Counted from the stretch's first letter, positions 17,399-27,149 are shown. The stretch is DNA of 64,000 nucleotides from Burkholderiaceae bacterium (GCA_913776825.1 CAJYPV010000027.1:248001-312000); one strand, 5' to 3'. Numbers and translations are program-made. Notes: a model not told the origin generated them from the letters alone.

Positions 17399-19051
17399 AT
17401 GAAAAAGATTCGTGAGTCCCAGGCGTCGTCCGATCGGGCCGATCGGGCCGAGCGTTCCGATGCGCCGCCGCCCACGCGCGCGGCGGCCTCTTCCCGCGTG
17501 GCGATCGTGACGTCGCCTGAGAAGATCCAGTCGAAGCGCCCCTCAGCACGCCCGTCGAAGCGCCCCGCCACGGCAACCCGCGCCGCCCATCGCGCCAACG
17601 GATCGGCGCCGGGCGACCAACCCGGTCGGCCGGTGGCACTCCCTCCCGGGACCGAGCGCATGGCCACCGTCGACACCGCCTGGCTGCGCCTGGAGGGGCC
17701 GACCAGCCGCATGACCATCGTCGGCGTCTGGATGCTGCGCCCGGGCATTTCGCTGCAGGCGCTGCGGGCGCGCGTGGCGGAGCGGCTGCTGCGCTACCGG
17801 CGATTCCGGCAGCGCGTCGATGAGGACGAGCAAGGTGCGCTTTGGGTGGACGACACCGCGTTCGATCTCGATCACCACGTCGTCCCGGAAAACCTTCCAC
17901 GGCGTCGCGGACAGACCGCCGATGCGGCGCTGCAGGCGCGGGTGGCGGCGCTCGCCGCCGAGCCGCTTGAGCCGGGACGGCCGTTGTGGCGATTCCATCT
18001 GGTCGAGCGGCACGACGGTGGCAGCGCCCTGATCGCACGCTTGCATCACTGCATCGCGGACGGGATCGCGCTCATCGCGGTCATGCTGTCCATCACCGAC
18101 GAGGGCCCCTTGCCGCCATCAGCGGACGACATCACGCCCGACGCCGGCGCGAATCAGGAATCCGACGCGTGGACCGACGCGCTGCTCAAGCCCATCAGCG
18201 ACTGGACGGTGAAGGCGATCCGCGATGCGGGCGCATCGCCGGCCGGGGCCGACACAGGCGGTGGGGTGGAGGCGGGGGAACTGCTGGGCACGCAGATGGC
18301 CAACGACCTGGCCGCGCTGGCGTTCGTGGAAGACGATTCGCCCACGCGGCTCAAGGGTCGACCGGGCACCGAGAAGCGGGTCGCCTGGGGTCAGGGCTTG
18401 CCACTGGATGCGGTGCGGGCGGTCGGCAAATCATTGGGCGTCTCGATCAACGATGTGCTGCTGAGTTGTGTCGCCGGGGCCATCGGCGCCTATCTGCGGG
18501 CCAAGGGCGACGACACCCACGGTCAGGAGATCCGCGCGATGGTGCCGGTGAACCTGCGACCTTTGTCGCAGGCCTCGCAGCTCGGCAACCGCTTTGGCGT
18601 GGTCCCGGTGGTGCTGCCCATCGGCATCGCGAATCCGGTGCGGCGCTTGTACGCCGTGCATGCGCGCATGCGGGAGGTGAAGGGCAGCCTGAAGCCGGTG
18701 CTGGCCTTCGGTTTGATGGCGGCCGCAGGGCTGCTGCGACCCGAGCATCAGTCGATGCTCAACGATTACAGCCGCAAGGCCACGGCGGTGATGACCAACG
18801 TGCCAGGGCCGGACAGCCCGCTGCGTTTCTGCGGCGCTTCGGTGGAGCGGGTGATGTTCTGGGTGCCGCAATCCGGCGATATCGGCATGGGCGTGAGCCT
18901 GCTCACCTATGCGGGGCAGGTTCAGTTCGGGCTGATGACCGATGCGGGGCTGTGTCCGGATCCGCAACACATCGTCGATGAGTTCGAGCCGGAGTTTCAG
19001 AAGCTGCTGACGCTGGCGTTGATGCTGCCCTGGGAGATGGGCGGCGGATGA
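17399..19051 (+). CDS. Wax ester synthase / diacylglycerol acyltransferase (WS/DGAT)
   Basis: A 550-residue WES_acyltransf-like protein. The condensation-type active site HHxxxDG is present as HHCIADG at residues 216-222. The N-terminal domain starts at about residue 88 (MATVDTAWLRLEGPTSRMTIVG), and the C-terminal domain has the NDVLLSCVAGAIGAYL, ATAVMTNVPGPDSPLRFCG and GVSLLTYAGQVQFG blocks. It transfers acyl groups from acyl-CoA to fatty alcohols or diacylglycerol, usually at the membrane. The first 85 residues are a basic Ser/Arg/Pro-rich extension that usual members lack; the real start may be the ATG at 17660, with GGGA 8 nt upstream. Next to ACBP and PHA-system genes. Confidence 0.85.
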   Translation: MKKIRESQASSDRADRAERSDAPPPTRAAASSRVAIVTSPEKIQSKRPSARPSKRPATATRAAHRANGSAPGDQPGRPVALPPGTERMATVDTAWLRLEGPTSRMTIVGVWMLRPGISLQALRARVAERLLRYRRFRQRVDEDEQGALWVDDTAFDLDHHVVPENLPRRRGQTADAALQARVAALAAEPLEPGRPLWRFHLVERHDGGSALIARLHHCIADGIALIAVMLSITDEGPLPPSADDITPDAGANQESDAWTDALLKPISDWTVKAIRDAGASPAGADTGGGVEAGELLGTQMANDLAALAFVEDDSPTRLKGRPGTEKRVAWGQGLPLDAVRAVGKSLGVSINDVLLSCVAGAIGAYLRAKGDDTHGQEIRAMVPVNLRPLSQASQLGNRFGVVPVVLPIGIANPVRRLYAVHARMREVKGSLKPVLAFGLMAAAGLLRPEHQSMLNDYSRKATAVMTNVPGPDSPLRFCGASVERVMFWVPQSGDIGMGVSLLTYAGQVQFGLMTDAGLCPDPQHIVDEFEPEFQKLLTLALMLPWEMGGG

Positions 19052-19080
19052 GGGCGGGGCGGCGGTGGCGGTGGCGGCGT

Positions 19081-19193
19081 GATGCCCTGCGATCGACCGA
19101 GCAGCATGCCCGAATCGGCCAGGGCCCCTCATCGTCAGACGCGTTCGCATTCCTCTTCGGGGCCCTGGCCGATTCGGGCACGCGAGAGACCGA
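19081..19193. repeat. Palindromic repeat family A, copy 1
   Basis: A 113-bp unit whose core is a perfect 22-bp inverted repeat (19107-19128 with 19159-19180) around a 30-nt loop. A second copy follows at 19292-19404, offset 211 bp, with about five mismatches. Read on the minus strand, the loop contains GAATGCGAACGCGTCTGA. It lies between the convergent WS/DGAT and ABC-permease genes. The repeat occurs nowhere else in the window. Confidence 0.85.
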
Positions 19194-19291
19194 AACTGAG
19201 ACCGAGATCGGGTCCGAGATTCGGCTCTGGACGTGGGCCGGCGGGACTGGGGACGAGGACTCGTTCAGGACGGATTTGGCTGAGACTGGGC

Positions 19292-19404
19292 GATGTCCTG
19301 CGATCAACCGAGCAGCATGCCCGAATCGACCAGGGTCCCTCATCGTCAGACGCGTTCGCATTCCTCTTCGGAGCCCTGGCCGATTCGGGCACGCGAGAGA
19401 CCGA
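19292..19404. repeat. Palindromic repeat family A, copy 2
   Basis: Second copy of the 113-bp unit in the same orientation. Its arms (19318-19339 and 19370-19391) match at 19 of 22 positions; the loop is unchanged from copy 1. Between the copies lies GA-rich hexamer-like DNA (GAGACC, GAGATC, GGGTCC and variants near 19,187-19,220) with no gene. Confidence 0.85.
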
Positions 19405-19428
19405 GACCTACAACGGGGCCGACGCGGC

Positions 19429-20211
19429 TTATCCGCGAATCTTGTAGCCGCGGCGCAGCAGCTCGAGGGCCAATCCGGCGATCAGGACGAAGGCGGTTCC
19501 CACCACGGCCAGGCTGATCCAGGGCGAAACATCGCTGACGCCGAAGAAGCCATGGCGGAAGCCGTCGATCATGTAGAAGAACGGATTCAGGTGGCTGACG
19601 CCTTGCCAGAACGGCGGCAGCGAATGCACCGAATAGAAGACGCCCGACAGGAAGGTCATCGGCATGATGATGAAGTTCTGGAAGGCGGCCATCTGATCGA
19701 ACTTCTCCGCCCACAGGCCCGCGATCAGGCCCAGCGATCCCAGCATGCCGGCGCCCAGCACGGCAAACACCAGCACCCAGCCCGGTTGGGCCAGGCCCGG
19801 CGGCGCGAACCAGCAGGTGACCAGGAAGACGCCCAGCCCCACCATCAATCCGCGCACCACCGACGCGCCCGCATACGCCAGGAACCAGGCCCAGTGCGAG
19901 AGCGGCGACAACAGCAGGAACACGAGATTGCCGGTGATCTTGCTTTGAATCAGCGAGGAAGAACTGTTGGCGAAGGCGTTCTGCAGCACGCTCATCATCA
20001 CCAGGCCCGGGATCAGGAAGCTGGTGTAGCCCACGGTGCCGTAGACCTTCACATGGTCCTCCAGCACATGGCCGAAGATGAGCAGATAGAGCACCGCCGT
20101 CAGCACGGGCGCGCCCACGGTCTGGAAAGCGACCTTCCAGAAGCGCAGCACTTCCTTGTAGAACAGGGTGCGGGCGCCAGCCAGGCGAATCGGGAAATGG
20201 GCTGCGCTCAT
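19429..20211 (-). CDS. ABC-2 type exporter permease (YadH/NodJ type)
   Basis: A 260-residue integral membrane protein with six hydrophobic helices and the ABC-2 motif MPMTFLSGVFYSVHSLPPFWQGVSHLNPFFYMIDGFRHGFFG typical of YadH/NodJ permeases, given here as family description. It forms an exporter with the ATPase encoded immediately upstream; their genes overlap by 4 nt (ATGA). The substrate is unknown. In many Burkholderiales an ABC pair of this type sits just upstream of bolA on the same strand; here it points away from bolA. Confidence 0.9.
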   Translation of the reverse strand: MSAAHFPIRLAGARTLFYKEVLRFWKVAFQTVGAPVLTAVLYLLIFGHVLEDHVKVYGTVGYTSFLIPGLVMMSVLQNAFANSSSSLIQSKITGNLVFLLLSPLSHWAWFLAYAGASVVRGLMVGLGVFLVTCWFAPPGLAQPGWVLVFAVLGAGMLGSLGLIAGLWAEKFDQMAAFQNFIIMPMTFLSGVFYSVHSLPPFWQGVSHLNPFFYMIDGFRHGFFGVSDVSPWISLAVVGTAFVLIAGLALELLRRGYKIRG

Positions 20212-21164
20212 GCGTGAGCTCCTTGCATGATTTCGAGGAACACGTCCTCCAGGTCGGCACGGCCGATCTCCAGGTCCTCCACCGGACAGGCCGCTTCGCG
20301 CAGCGTGGCGAGAATCCGCTCCACCTCGGCCGCGTCATGCGCCTTGATCTGCACGATGCGACCGGTCACCCGCGATTGCGGCAGCAGCGACAAGGGCAGC
20401 GCCGCATCGGTCTTGAACTGCAGCATCGTGGACGCGCGTCCGGCGAGCAGCTCGGAGGTGCGATCCAGCGCCACGATGCGCCCTTGCTTCATCATCGCGA
20501 TGCGGTGGCACAGGGCCTCCGCCTCTTCCAGATAGTGGGTGGTCAGCAGCACGGTGTGGCCTTCGCGATTCAGCCGAGCGATGAACTGCCACAGCGTCTG
20601 GCGCAGCTCGACGTCCACGCCCGCCGTCGGCTCATCCAGCACGATCACCGGCGGGCGATGCACCAGCGCCTGCGCCACCAGCACCCGGCGCTTCATGCCG
20701 CCCGACAGCTGGCGCATGTTGAAGTGCGCCTTGTCCGCGAGGCCCAGGTTGAGCAGCAGCTCATCGATCCAGTCGTCGTTCTGGCGCACGCCGAAATAGC
20801 CGCTCTGGATGCGCAAGGTTTCGCGCACGCTGAAGAACGGGTCGAACACCAGCTCCTGCGGCACGATGCCCAGCTTTTTCCGGGCTTCGGCATAGTCGTC
20901 CACCACATCGTGACCGAGCACCGACACCGAGCCAGCGCTCGCGCGAGACAGCCCGCCCAGGATGCTGATCAGGCTGGTCTTGCCCGCGCCGTTGGGGCCG
21001 AGCAATCCAAAGAACTCACCGGGCTGGATGTCGAAGCTGACCTGATCCAGCGCCTTCACCTGGCCGGAGCGATAGGTCTTGCTGACTTGGTGGAAGCGAA
21101 GGGCGGGCGGACCGCCGGCCGACGCGCCCGAAGCGGTCGGCGAGAGAGGGGGGCTTGCAAGCAT
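20208..21164 (-). CDS. ABC transporter ATP-binding protein (YadG type)
   Basis: A 318-residue ATPase. Walker A GPNGAGKT, the Q-loop in VPQELVFDP, signature LSGGMKRR and Walker B VIVLDEPT are all present, followed by the H-loop TTHYLEEAE. It powers the adjacent ABC-2 permease (4-nt overlap). The start at 21164 is chosen because residues before it (in-frame ATG at 21224) are not conserved; even so the first 25 residues are a Ser/Pro/Gly-rich lead. Divergent from a TetR-family gene 193 nt away, a likely regulator. Confidence 0.9.
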   Translation of the reverse strand: MLASPPLSPTASGASAGGPPALRFHQVSKTYRSGQVKALDQVSFDIQPGEFFGLLGPNGAGKTSLISILGGLSRASAGSVSVLGHDVVDDYAEARKKLGIVPQELVFDPFFSVRETLRIQSGYFGVRQNDDWIDELLLNLGLADKAHFNMRQLSGGMKRRVLVAQALVHRPPVIVLDEPTAGVDVELRQTLWQFIARLNREGHTVLLTTHYLEEAEALCHRIAMMKQGRIVALDRTSELLAGRASTMLQFKTDAALPLSLLPQSRVTGRIVQIKAHDAAEVERILATLREAACPVEDLEIGRADLEDVFLEIMQGAHA

Positions 21165-21357
21165 GGGCGGCGATTGTAGGCAGCCACCCCCAACCGTGCC
21201 GCGCCAAGGTCTTGCGAACATCACGCGCTGCGCGATGGGCTGATGGCGTCAGGCCGATCGGCGCGACAGCGGCGACGCTTGTCACGGAACTTCCACCGAT
21301 CCCACTGGAAATGGCGGCTCTTGATGACAGAATCACCGCATATCCGAACACAAGCCC

Positions 21358-22125
21358 ATGGCCACCAAGAAGCCGCGACGCACCGCCGAACGAATCCTCG
21401 AAGTCACTCTGGATCTGTTCAACCGCTTTGGCGAACCGAACGTTTCCACCACGCTGATTTCGGCCGAACTCGGCATCTCGCCCGGCAACCTCTACTACCA
21501 CTACCCGGCCAAGGACGAGCTGATCAACGCGCTGTTCGGCCGCTATGAGCGCGCGCTCTCCGAGCTGCTGGGCGCCTCGGACAACGTGCGCAATGTGGAG
21601 GACGCCTGGCTGTTCTTCCACATGCTGTTCGAGCTCATCTGGCAGCATCGGTTTCTCTACCGCGACCTCAACGACCTGCTGTCCAAGAACCGCAAGCTCG
21701 AGACCCATTTCCAGAACGTGCTGGCGCAGAAGAACCAGGCGATGGCGTCCATCCTCGGCGGCCTGCAACTGGGCGGCGCGCTGAGCATGCAGGTGCGCGA
21801 GGCCGTGCCCACGGCCAACGCCATGGTGGTGCTGCTCAGCTACTGGCTGAGCTACGAATACGTCCGCGATCCGCGCAACGCGCTGGAGCCGGACCGCGCC
21901 GGCGAAGCGCTGATGCGCGGCGCCTTCCATGTGCTCGGCTTGCTGCTGCCCTATCTGGAACCCGCCTCGCGCGAGCATCTGTTCAAGCTCGTCGAGCAAT
22001 ACCAGGCCCCGCAGTCCCAGGCCCCGCAGTCGTCGGGAGCCGCGCCGGCCCCGCTCGCCGGCGGCTCGGGCGGCGCGCCTCGGCAGACCGCGGCAGGTCA
22101 GCACCCTGATGCTTCGGCCGATTGA
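21358..22125 (+). CDS. TetR family transcriptional regulator
   Basis: A 255-residue repressor-type protein. The N-terminal helix-turn-helix is clear (AERILEVTLDLFNRFGEPNVSTTLIS followed by ELGISPGNLYYHYPAKDELINALF, a TetR signature). The ligand-binding domain continues to about residue 215, and the last 40 residues are Pro/Gln/Ala-rich and low-complexity. Its divergent position beside the ABC exporter suggests control of that exporter or of itself; the effector is unknown. No clear palindromic operator was picked out in the 193-nt divergent gap. Confidence 0.85.
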   Translation: MATKKPRRTAERILEVTLDLFNRFGEPNVSTTLISAELGISPGNLYYHYPAKDELINALFGRYERALSELLGASDNVRNVEDAWLFFHMLFELIWQHRFLYRDLNDLLSKNRKLETHFQNVLAQKNQAMASILGGLQLGGALSMQVREAVPTANAMVVLLSYWLSYEYVRDPRNALEPDRAGEALMRGAFHVLGLLLPYLEPASREHLFKLVEQYQAPQSQAPQSSGAAPAPLAGGSGGAPRQTAAGQHPDASAD

Positions 22126-22396
22126 CCCCGCAGCGCTCGATCGGTCCTCGGGAAGGGTGCCCCACGCCGATTCGCCGCCCACGTCATCGGGCGCGAGCCA
22201 TCGGACAGGTCGCTGCGACCGGGCCGATGCGCGACGGCGATCGGTGCGCGGTGCTATCAGCAAGCGCTCTCCGGCTGATTGGAAGAAACCCTCAACCGGC
22301 CGCCTGACGGCCCCCGCAAACGCGGATGGTCGCGGAAAAAGCAAGCCTATAAGCTAGGGACATTCCGTCACCTGTTTCTCCTAGGGAGCTGTCCGA

Positions 22397-22747
22397 ATGA
22401 AGCACGTCCTGAACACCGCCGCCGCTGCCGCCGTCCTGGCCCTGATCGCTCCCCTGGCGCATGCCGCTGCCGAGAACGGTGAGGCGCAAGCGCTGCGCGC
22501 CGAATGCGCCGCCCAGCATGCGGTCAGCTTCGACGCGCCGGCCGAGTCCAACGAATACCGCTTTGTCTACAGCAAGGGCCAGTACCGCGGCGAAGCGCGC
22601 GACGGCCAGCCCGTGGCGTGCGCGCAAGCCCAGTACGGCCAGTTCCTGGCGAGCGCCGACCCGGTGCGCGTCATGACGGCCTATCCGACCGCCGCCGGCC
22701 GCGCGAAGGTCACCGGCAAGGCTGCCGAGAAGTCGTCCAGCAAGTAA
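22397..22747 (+). CDS. Small exported protein of unknown function
   Basis: A 116-residue protein with a clear Sec signal peptide (basic MKHVLN, hydrophobic core, cleavage after AHA near residue 24). The mature part has two Cys (ECAAQH and PVACAQ), which could form a disulfide, and a run YRFVYSKGQYRGEARDGQ. No family recognised. AGGGAGCTG lies 7-8 nt before the start, and a strong terminator follows at 22811, so it is monocistronic and probably periplasmic. Confidence 0.7.
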   Translation: MKHVLNTAAAAAVLALIAPLAHAAAENGEAQALRAECAAQHAVSFDAPAESNEYRFVYSKGQYRGEARDGQPVACAQAQYGQFLASADPVRVMTAYPTAAGRAKVTGKAAEKSSSK

Positions 22748-22810
22748 GACGAGGGCCTGGCGATGGCGTCGCGATGGCGCCATCGAGCGCGCCATCCGCA
22801 AGCGCCCCTG

Positions 22811-22838
22811 AACGCCGCCTTCGGGCGGCGTTTCGCAT
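22811..22838 (+). terminator. Intrinsic terminator after the small exported protein
   Basis: AACGCCGCC (22811-22819), tetraloop TTCG, GGCGGCGTT (22824-22832), then TTTCGC on the plus strand. It separates this gene from the bolA-his block. Confidence 0.85.
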
Positions 22839-22964
22839 GGGGCGCGCTGCAGAACGTGGTCACTCGGCCTGACGTGGAGGGCTGCTGATCGGACGAAGAT
22901 CCCGGCCAGGGGCAATGCCCCCACGCACCGGGCGCCTGGCCCTGACGATAGAATCGCCGCCATC

Positions 22965-23231
22965 ATGGCCGACCCGACCCCCACCGAAGTCCAAACCTAC
23001 ATCGCCCAGGGCCTGACCTGCACCGAGCTGCAAGTCGAGGGCGATGGACGTCATTTCTTCGCCACCATCGTGTCGGCTGAATTCGACGGCCTGAGCCGGG
23101 TCAAGCGCCATCAGCGCGTCTACCAGGCCTTGGGCGACCGGATGCGCGAGCAGATCCACGCGCTGTCCATGAAGACCCTCACGCCCGCCGAATGGGCGCA
23201 GCAGGGCACCGACCTGCATCACCATTCCTGA
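22965..23231 (+). CDS. BolA family protein (IbaG-like)
   Basis: An 88-residue BolA-fold protein with the family segments VEGDGRHFFATIVS and GLSRVKRHQRVYQALGDRM and a His in the RH region, plus a C-terminal HHH. BolA proteins pair with monothiol glutaredoxins in iron-sulfur transfer. It is the first gene of the his block. In related genera murA usually lies between bolA and hisG; here the 92-nt gap leads straight to hisG. Confidence 0.85.
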   Translation: MADPTPTEVQTYIAQGLTCTELQVEGDGRHFFATIVSAEFDGLSRVKRHQRVYQALGDRMREQIHALSMKTLTPAEWAQQGTDLHHHS

Positions 23232-23323
23232 CAGCCACCCAGCTTTGCAGCGGGTGGCGGTGTGGCGCCGTCCGGTGATCCCGCTGCCGTCCCGCTGAGC
23301 CGACACGTTCACGAGGACATCGC

Positions 23324-23977
23324 ATGATCACCCTGGCACTTTCCAAGGGCCGCATCTTCGAAGAAACCCTGCCGCTGCTGGCCGCCGCCGGCATTCGCGT
23401 GCTGGAAGATCCGGACAGCTCCCGCAAGCTCATCCTGCCCACCAACCAGGAGGCCGTGCGCGTGGTGCTGGTGCGCGCGACCGATGTGCCGACCTATGTG
23501 GAATACGGCGGCGCGGACATCGGCGTCGCCGGCCGCGATGTGCTGATCGAGCACGGCGGCACCGGCCTGTACCAGCCGCTGGACCTGCGCATCGCCGCCT
23601 GCCGGATGAGCGTGGCGGTCCGCCACGACTTCGACTACGAGACCGCCGTGCGCCAGGGCTCCCGCATCCGCGTCGCGACGAAATACACCGGCATCGCCCG
23701 CCAGCATTTCGCGGACAAGGGCGTGCACGTCGACCTGATCAAGCTCTATGGATCGATGGAGCTCGCGCCGCTGACCGGCCTGGCCGATGCGATCGTCGAC
23801 CTGGTCTCCACCGGCAGCACGCTCAAGGCCAACCGGCTGGTGGAGGTGGAGCGGATCATGGACATCTCGTCGCGGCTGGTCGTGAACCAGGCCGCGCTCA
23901 AGCTCAAGCGCGAGACCCTCAAGCCGCTGATCGATGCGATTGCCTCGGCCATTCCGTCCGCCCCTGTGGCCGCCTGA
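23324..23977 (+). CDS. hisG: ATP phosphoribosyltransferase, short form
   Basis: First enzyme of histidine synthesis, joining ATP and PRPP. At 217 residues it is the short form, which lacks the C-terminal regulatory domain and in other bacteria needs HisZ as partner; hisZ is not in the window. Typical blocks are [29 protein letters not shown] and [14 protein letters not shown], the PRPP-binding region. Start ATG has ACGAGGACATCGC upstream. Followed by hisD 13 nt on. Confidence 0.95.
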   Translation: MITLALSKGRIFEETLPLLAAAGIRVLEDPDSSRKLILPTNQEAVRVVLVRATDVPTYVEYGGADIGVAGRDVLIEHGGTGLYQPLDLRIAACRMSVAVRHDFDYETAVRQGSRIRVATKYTGIARQHFADKGVHVDLIKLYGSMELAPLTGLADAIVDLVSTGSTLKANRLVEVERIMDISSRLVVNQAALKLKRETLKPLIDAIASAIPSAPVAA

Positions 23978-23990
23978 CCAGGAGCTTCCG

Positions 23991-25301
23991 ATGCTCAACC
24001 TCCGTACCCTGCGCACCGCCGACGCGGCCTTCGAGTCCGACTTCCAGCGCGTGCTGCACTGGTCCGCCGAAACCGATGCGGCGATCGAATCGCGCGTGGC
24101 GGAAATCATCGCCGACGTGCGCCAGCGTGGCGATGCCGCCGTGCTGGCCTTCACGGCCCGCTTCGATGGACTGCAGACGGCGTCGATGGCGGAGCTCGAG
24201 CTCACCCGCGATGAACTCCGGGCCGCCTTTGAAGGTCTGCCGGAAGCGCAGTCCCGCGCCTTGACCCAAGCCGCCGAGCGCGTGCGCCGCTATCACGAGC
24301 GCCAGAAGCAGGCCTGTGGCGAAAGCTGGAGCTATCGCGACGAGGACGGCACGCTGCTGGGTCAGAAAGTCACGCCGCTGGATCGGGTCGGCATCTATGT
24401 GCCGGGCGGCAAGGCCGCTTACCCCTCCAGCGTGCTGATGAATGCGATTCCGGCGCAGGTGGCGGGTGTGCCGGAAATCATCATGGTCGTGCCGACGCCG
24501 CGCGGCGAGAAGAATCCGCTGGTGCTCGCCGCCGCCTATGTGGCTGGCGTGCACCGCGCCTTCACCGTGGGCGGCGCGCAGGCGGTGGCCGCGCTCGCCT
24601 ACGGCACCGACACAGTGCCGCGCGTCGACAAGATCACCGGCCCGGGCAACGCCTACGTGGCCAGCGCGAAGAAGCATGTGTTCGGCCAGGTCGGCATCGA
24701 CATGATCGCCGGCCCCAGCGAAATCCTGGTGCTGGCCGATGGCAGCACGCCGCCCGACTGGGTGGCGATGGACTTGTTCAGCCAGGCGGAACATGACGAG
24801 ATGGCGCAGAGCATCCTGCTCTGCCCGGATGCCGATTACATCGCGCAGGTGCGGGCCTCGATCGAGCGCCTGTTACCAGGCATGCCGCGCCGCGACGTGA
24901 TCCGCGCCTCGCTGGAAGGCCGCGGCGCGCTGATCCACACGCGCTCGATGGAAGAAGCCTGCGAGATCAGCAACCGCATCGCGCCGGAGCATCTGGAGGT
25001 GTCCAGCCAGGAGCCGCATCGCTGGGAACCGCTGCTGCGGCATGCGGGCGCGATCTTCCTGGGTGCGTTCACCAGCGAATCGCTGGGCGACTACTGCGCG
25101 GGCCCCAACCATGTGCTGCCGACCTCCGGCACCGCGCGGTTCTCCTCGCCGCTGGGCGTCTACGACTTCCAGAAGCGCTCCAGCCTGATCGAGGTCAGCG
25201 AAGCCGGTGCCCAGGTGCTCGGTCCGATCGCCGCCACGCTGGCGTACGGGGAAGGCCTGCAGGCCCATGCACAGGCGGCGGAGTTCCGGCTCAAGCGCTG
25301 A
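23991..25301 (+). CDS. hisD: Histidinol dehydrogenase
   Basis: A 436-residue NAD- and zinc-dependent enzyme that oxidises histidinol to histidine, the last step of the pathway. Conserved blocks: [51 protein letters not shown] and the zinc/catalytic region [27 protein letters not shown]. The start at 23991 has AGGAG 6 nt upstream; the longer in-frame start at 23934 lies inside hisG and is rejected. A MCP gene follows after 146 nt, breaking the usual hisD-hisC order. Confidence 0.95.
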   Translation: MLNLRTLRTADAAFESDFQRVLHWSAETDAAIESRVAEIIADVRQRGDAAVLAFTARFDGLQTASMAELELTRDELRAAFEGLPEAQSRALTQAAERVRRYHERQKQACGESWSYRDEDGTLLGQKVTPLDRVGIYVPGGKAAYPSSVLMNAIPAQVAGVPEIIMVVPTPRGEKNPLVLAAAYVAGVHRAFTVGGAQAVAALAYGTDTVPRVDKITGPGNAYVASAKKHVFGQVGIDMIAGPSEILVLADGSTPPDWVAMDLFSQAEHDEMAQSILLCPDADYIAQVRASIERLLPGMPRRDVIRASLEGRGALIHTRSMEEACEISNRIAPEHLEVSSQEPHRWEPLLRHAGAIFLGAFTSESLGDYCAGPNHVLPTSGTARFSSPLGVYDFQKRSSLIEVSEAGAQVLGPIAATLAYGEGLQAHAQAAEFRLKR

Positions 25302-25447
25302 CCGTCGCGAGTGGGTCGCCCCCGTCCGCTGGCGTACGGGGCACCGACCTGCCAAACCACGGAAAGCACGACTTTTGTCTCGCTTGGGCGACGTTCGCCC
25401 CTGATTGAACTGCACTAGCATCGTCCCGTTGGTCAACAACGAGGGCG

Positions 25448-27004
25448 ATGAGCATGAAGTTCTCCGATCTGCGTGTGGGCGTTCGAATTTCGCTGGGATT
25501 CGCCGCCGTGCTGCTGGCGACGGTGATCGTCGGCATGGTGGCGATCAGTCGGCTCAATGTGATCCAGGGCAATGTGGTGGAGATGGCCACCAACTGGGTG
25601 CCGTCGATCAACTCGATCAATGTGCTGCGCGGTCAGCTCAACGACTTGCGGCGGGCGGAGATGTCCATGTGCCTGCAGGAGGTCATCCTGGAGGTCGAAA
25701 AAGAGCAGGACCGCATCAAGCAGATCCGCGAGAAGCAGCTGCCGAACGCGGTCAAGCACTATGAATCGATGGTGTCGCTGCCGGAAGAGCGCACCGCCTG
25801 GACCGATGCCCAGGCGCAACTGACCGCCTTCCTCGCCATTCAGGATCGCTTGATCGCGGCGCGCAAGGCCGGCGAGCGCGGCACCTACATGACGATGGTG
25901 ACCAGCGAATCGCGGGCGCAGTTTCTCAAGCTGATGTCGTCGATCGACACGCTGGTCAAGATCAACACCGACGGCGCGCAGGACAGTTACGACGAATCGG
26001 TGAAGACCTATCAGACCGTGCTGGTCACGATGGGCGCGCTGATCGCCATCGCCCTGACGGCGGGCGGCTTGCTCGCCTGGTTCCTGACGACCAGCACGGT
26101 GCGTCCGCTCACCCAGATGGTGTCGGTGGCGCGGCGCGTGGCGGAGGGCAATCTGACGGTCGAGGTCGATACCTCGCGGCGCGATGAACTCGGCCAGTTG
26201 GCGCAAGCGCTGGCGGAAATGAAGGATGCGCTCAATCGGTCGCTGAGTTCCGTGCGGACCAGCGCGGAAAGCATCGCGATGTCCAGCAGCGAAGTGGCCG
26301 CCGGCAGCAGCGACCTGTCCGCCCGCACCGAACAGATGGCCGCCAATCTGGAAGAGACCTCGGCCACGATGCAGGCGCTCACCGAGACGGTCCGCCAGAA
26401 CGCCGATGCCACCCAGCAAGCCAGCCAGTTGGCGCTGAATGCGAGCGAAGTCGCCGACCGCGGTGGGGTCGTCGTCTCGAATGTGGTCGACACGATGGGT
26501 GAGATCAATGCGGCCTCCCGCAAGATCGCCGACATCATCGGCACCATCGATGGCATCGCCTTCCAGACCAACATCCTGGCGCTGAATGCGGCGGTGGAAG
26601 CCGCCCGGGCCGGCGAACAGGGCCGCGGCTTCGCGGTGGTCGCGGCGGAGGTCCGCTCGCTGGCGCAACGCAGTGCCGAAGCTGCACGCGAGATCAAGAC
26701 GTTGATTGGCTCGTCGGTCGATCGCGTGGAAGCCGGCGCCCGGCTGGTGAGCGATGCGGGCGAGACGATGCGCGAGATCGTCAGCGCCGTGCAGCGTGTG
26801 ACCGACATCATTCAAGAGATCTCTGGCGCGACCCAGGCGCAGAGCACCAGCCTGACCGAGGTCGGGCAGGCGGTGCAGCGTCTGGATGAGGTGACGCAGC
26901 AGAACGCGGCGCTGGTGGAGCAGTCCAGCGCCGCCTCGGAATCGCTCCGGGAGCAGGCCGGCACGCTTCAGCAGGTGGTGGCGCAATTCCGACTGCAGTC
27001 CTGA
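25448..27004 (+). CDS. Methyl-accepting chemotaxis protein
   Basis: A 518-residue receptor. Membrane helix 1 at residues 12-34, a periplasmic four-helix-bundle type domain to about 190 (rich in charged helices), membrane helix 2 at about 195-215, HAMP domain to about 270, then the cytoplasmic signalling domain with the hairpin tip [33 protein letters not shown]. The C-terminus lacks the CheR-binding pentapeptide. Its ligand is unknown. It lies inside the his cluster, between hisD and the toxin-antitoxin pair; no other chemotaxis gene is near. Confidence 0.9.
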   Translation: MSMKFSDLRVGVRISLGFAAVLLATVIVGMVAISRLNVIQGNVVEMATNWVPSINSINVLRGQLNDLRRAEMSMCLQEVILEVEKEQDRIKQIREKQLPNAVKHYESMVSLPEERTAWTDAQAQLTAFLAIQDRLIAARKAGERGTYMTMVTSESRAQFLKLMSSIDTLVKINTDGAQDSYDESVKTYQTVLVTMGALIAIALTAGGLLAWFLTTSTVRPLTQMVSVARRVAEGNLTVEVDTSRRDELGQLAQALAEMKDALNRSLSSVRTSAESIAMSSSEVAAGSSDLSARTEQMAANLEETSATMQALTETVRQNADATQQASQLALNASEVADRGGVVVSNVVDTMGEINAASRKIADIIGTIDGIAFQTNILALNAAVEAARAGEQGRGFAVVAAEVRSLAQRSAEAAREIKTLIGSSVDRVEAGARLVSDAGETMREIVSAVQRVTDIIQEISGATQAQSTSLTEVGQAVQRLDEVTQQNAALVEQSSAASESLREQAGTLQQVVAQFRLQS

Positions 27005-27104
27005 TTTTGGCGATGGCCGTAGAAGCGCCGGGAACGGAGCGGTTCCGCGCCGTTCCTGGCTAAAAGATGACCTAAATCGCCTGTCGAGTGCGAGGTTGAG
27101 ACCC

Positions 27105-27133
27105 CACGAAGTTAGTGTTCCACGAACTTCGTG
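27105..27133 (+). promoter_or_regulatory. Operator-like inverted repeat before the toxin-antitoxin pair
   Basis: CACGAAGTT (27105-27113) and AACTTCGTG (27125-27133) are inverted, and CACGAA-C-TTCGTG (27121-27133) is itself a perfect palindrome, so three half-sites are present. It is 16 nt before the antitoxin start, with TTAATC following and TTAGTG 16 nt upstream of that as a possible -10/-35. This fits autoregulation by a ribbon-helix-helix protein. Confidence 0.65.
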
Positions 27134-27149
27134 TTAATCTCGCGCCGTC

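Noticed and set aside
19081-19404. Family A and B palindromes as integron attC sites
   Set aside because: The RYYYAAC and GTTRRRY core sites are missing and no integrase or cassette genes are present.
23232-23323. Histidine leader peptide or attenuator before hisG
   Set aside because: No short frame with a run of His codons and no terminator/antiterminator pair was found. The HHH at the end of the BolA protein lies within a conserved gene.
25238-25342. 15-bp direct repeat CGCTGGCGTACGGGG at 25238 and 25328 around the hisD end
   Set aside because: One copy is inside conserved hisD coding sequence and no inserted element lies between; likely chance or a small duplication.
27031-27056. Terminator after the chemoreceptor gene
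   Set aside because: GGAACGG and CCGTTCC pair, but no T-tract follows, so transcription into the toxin-antitoxin pair cannot be excluded.
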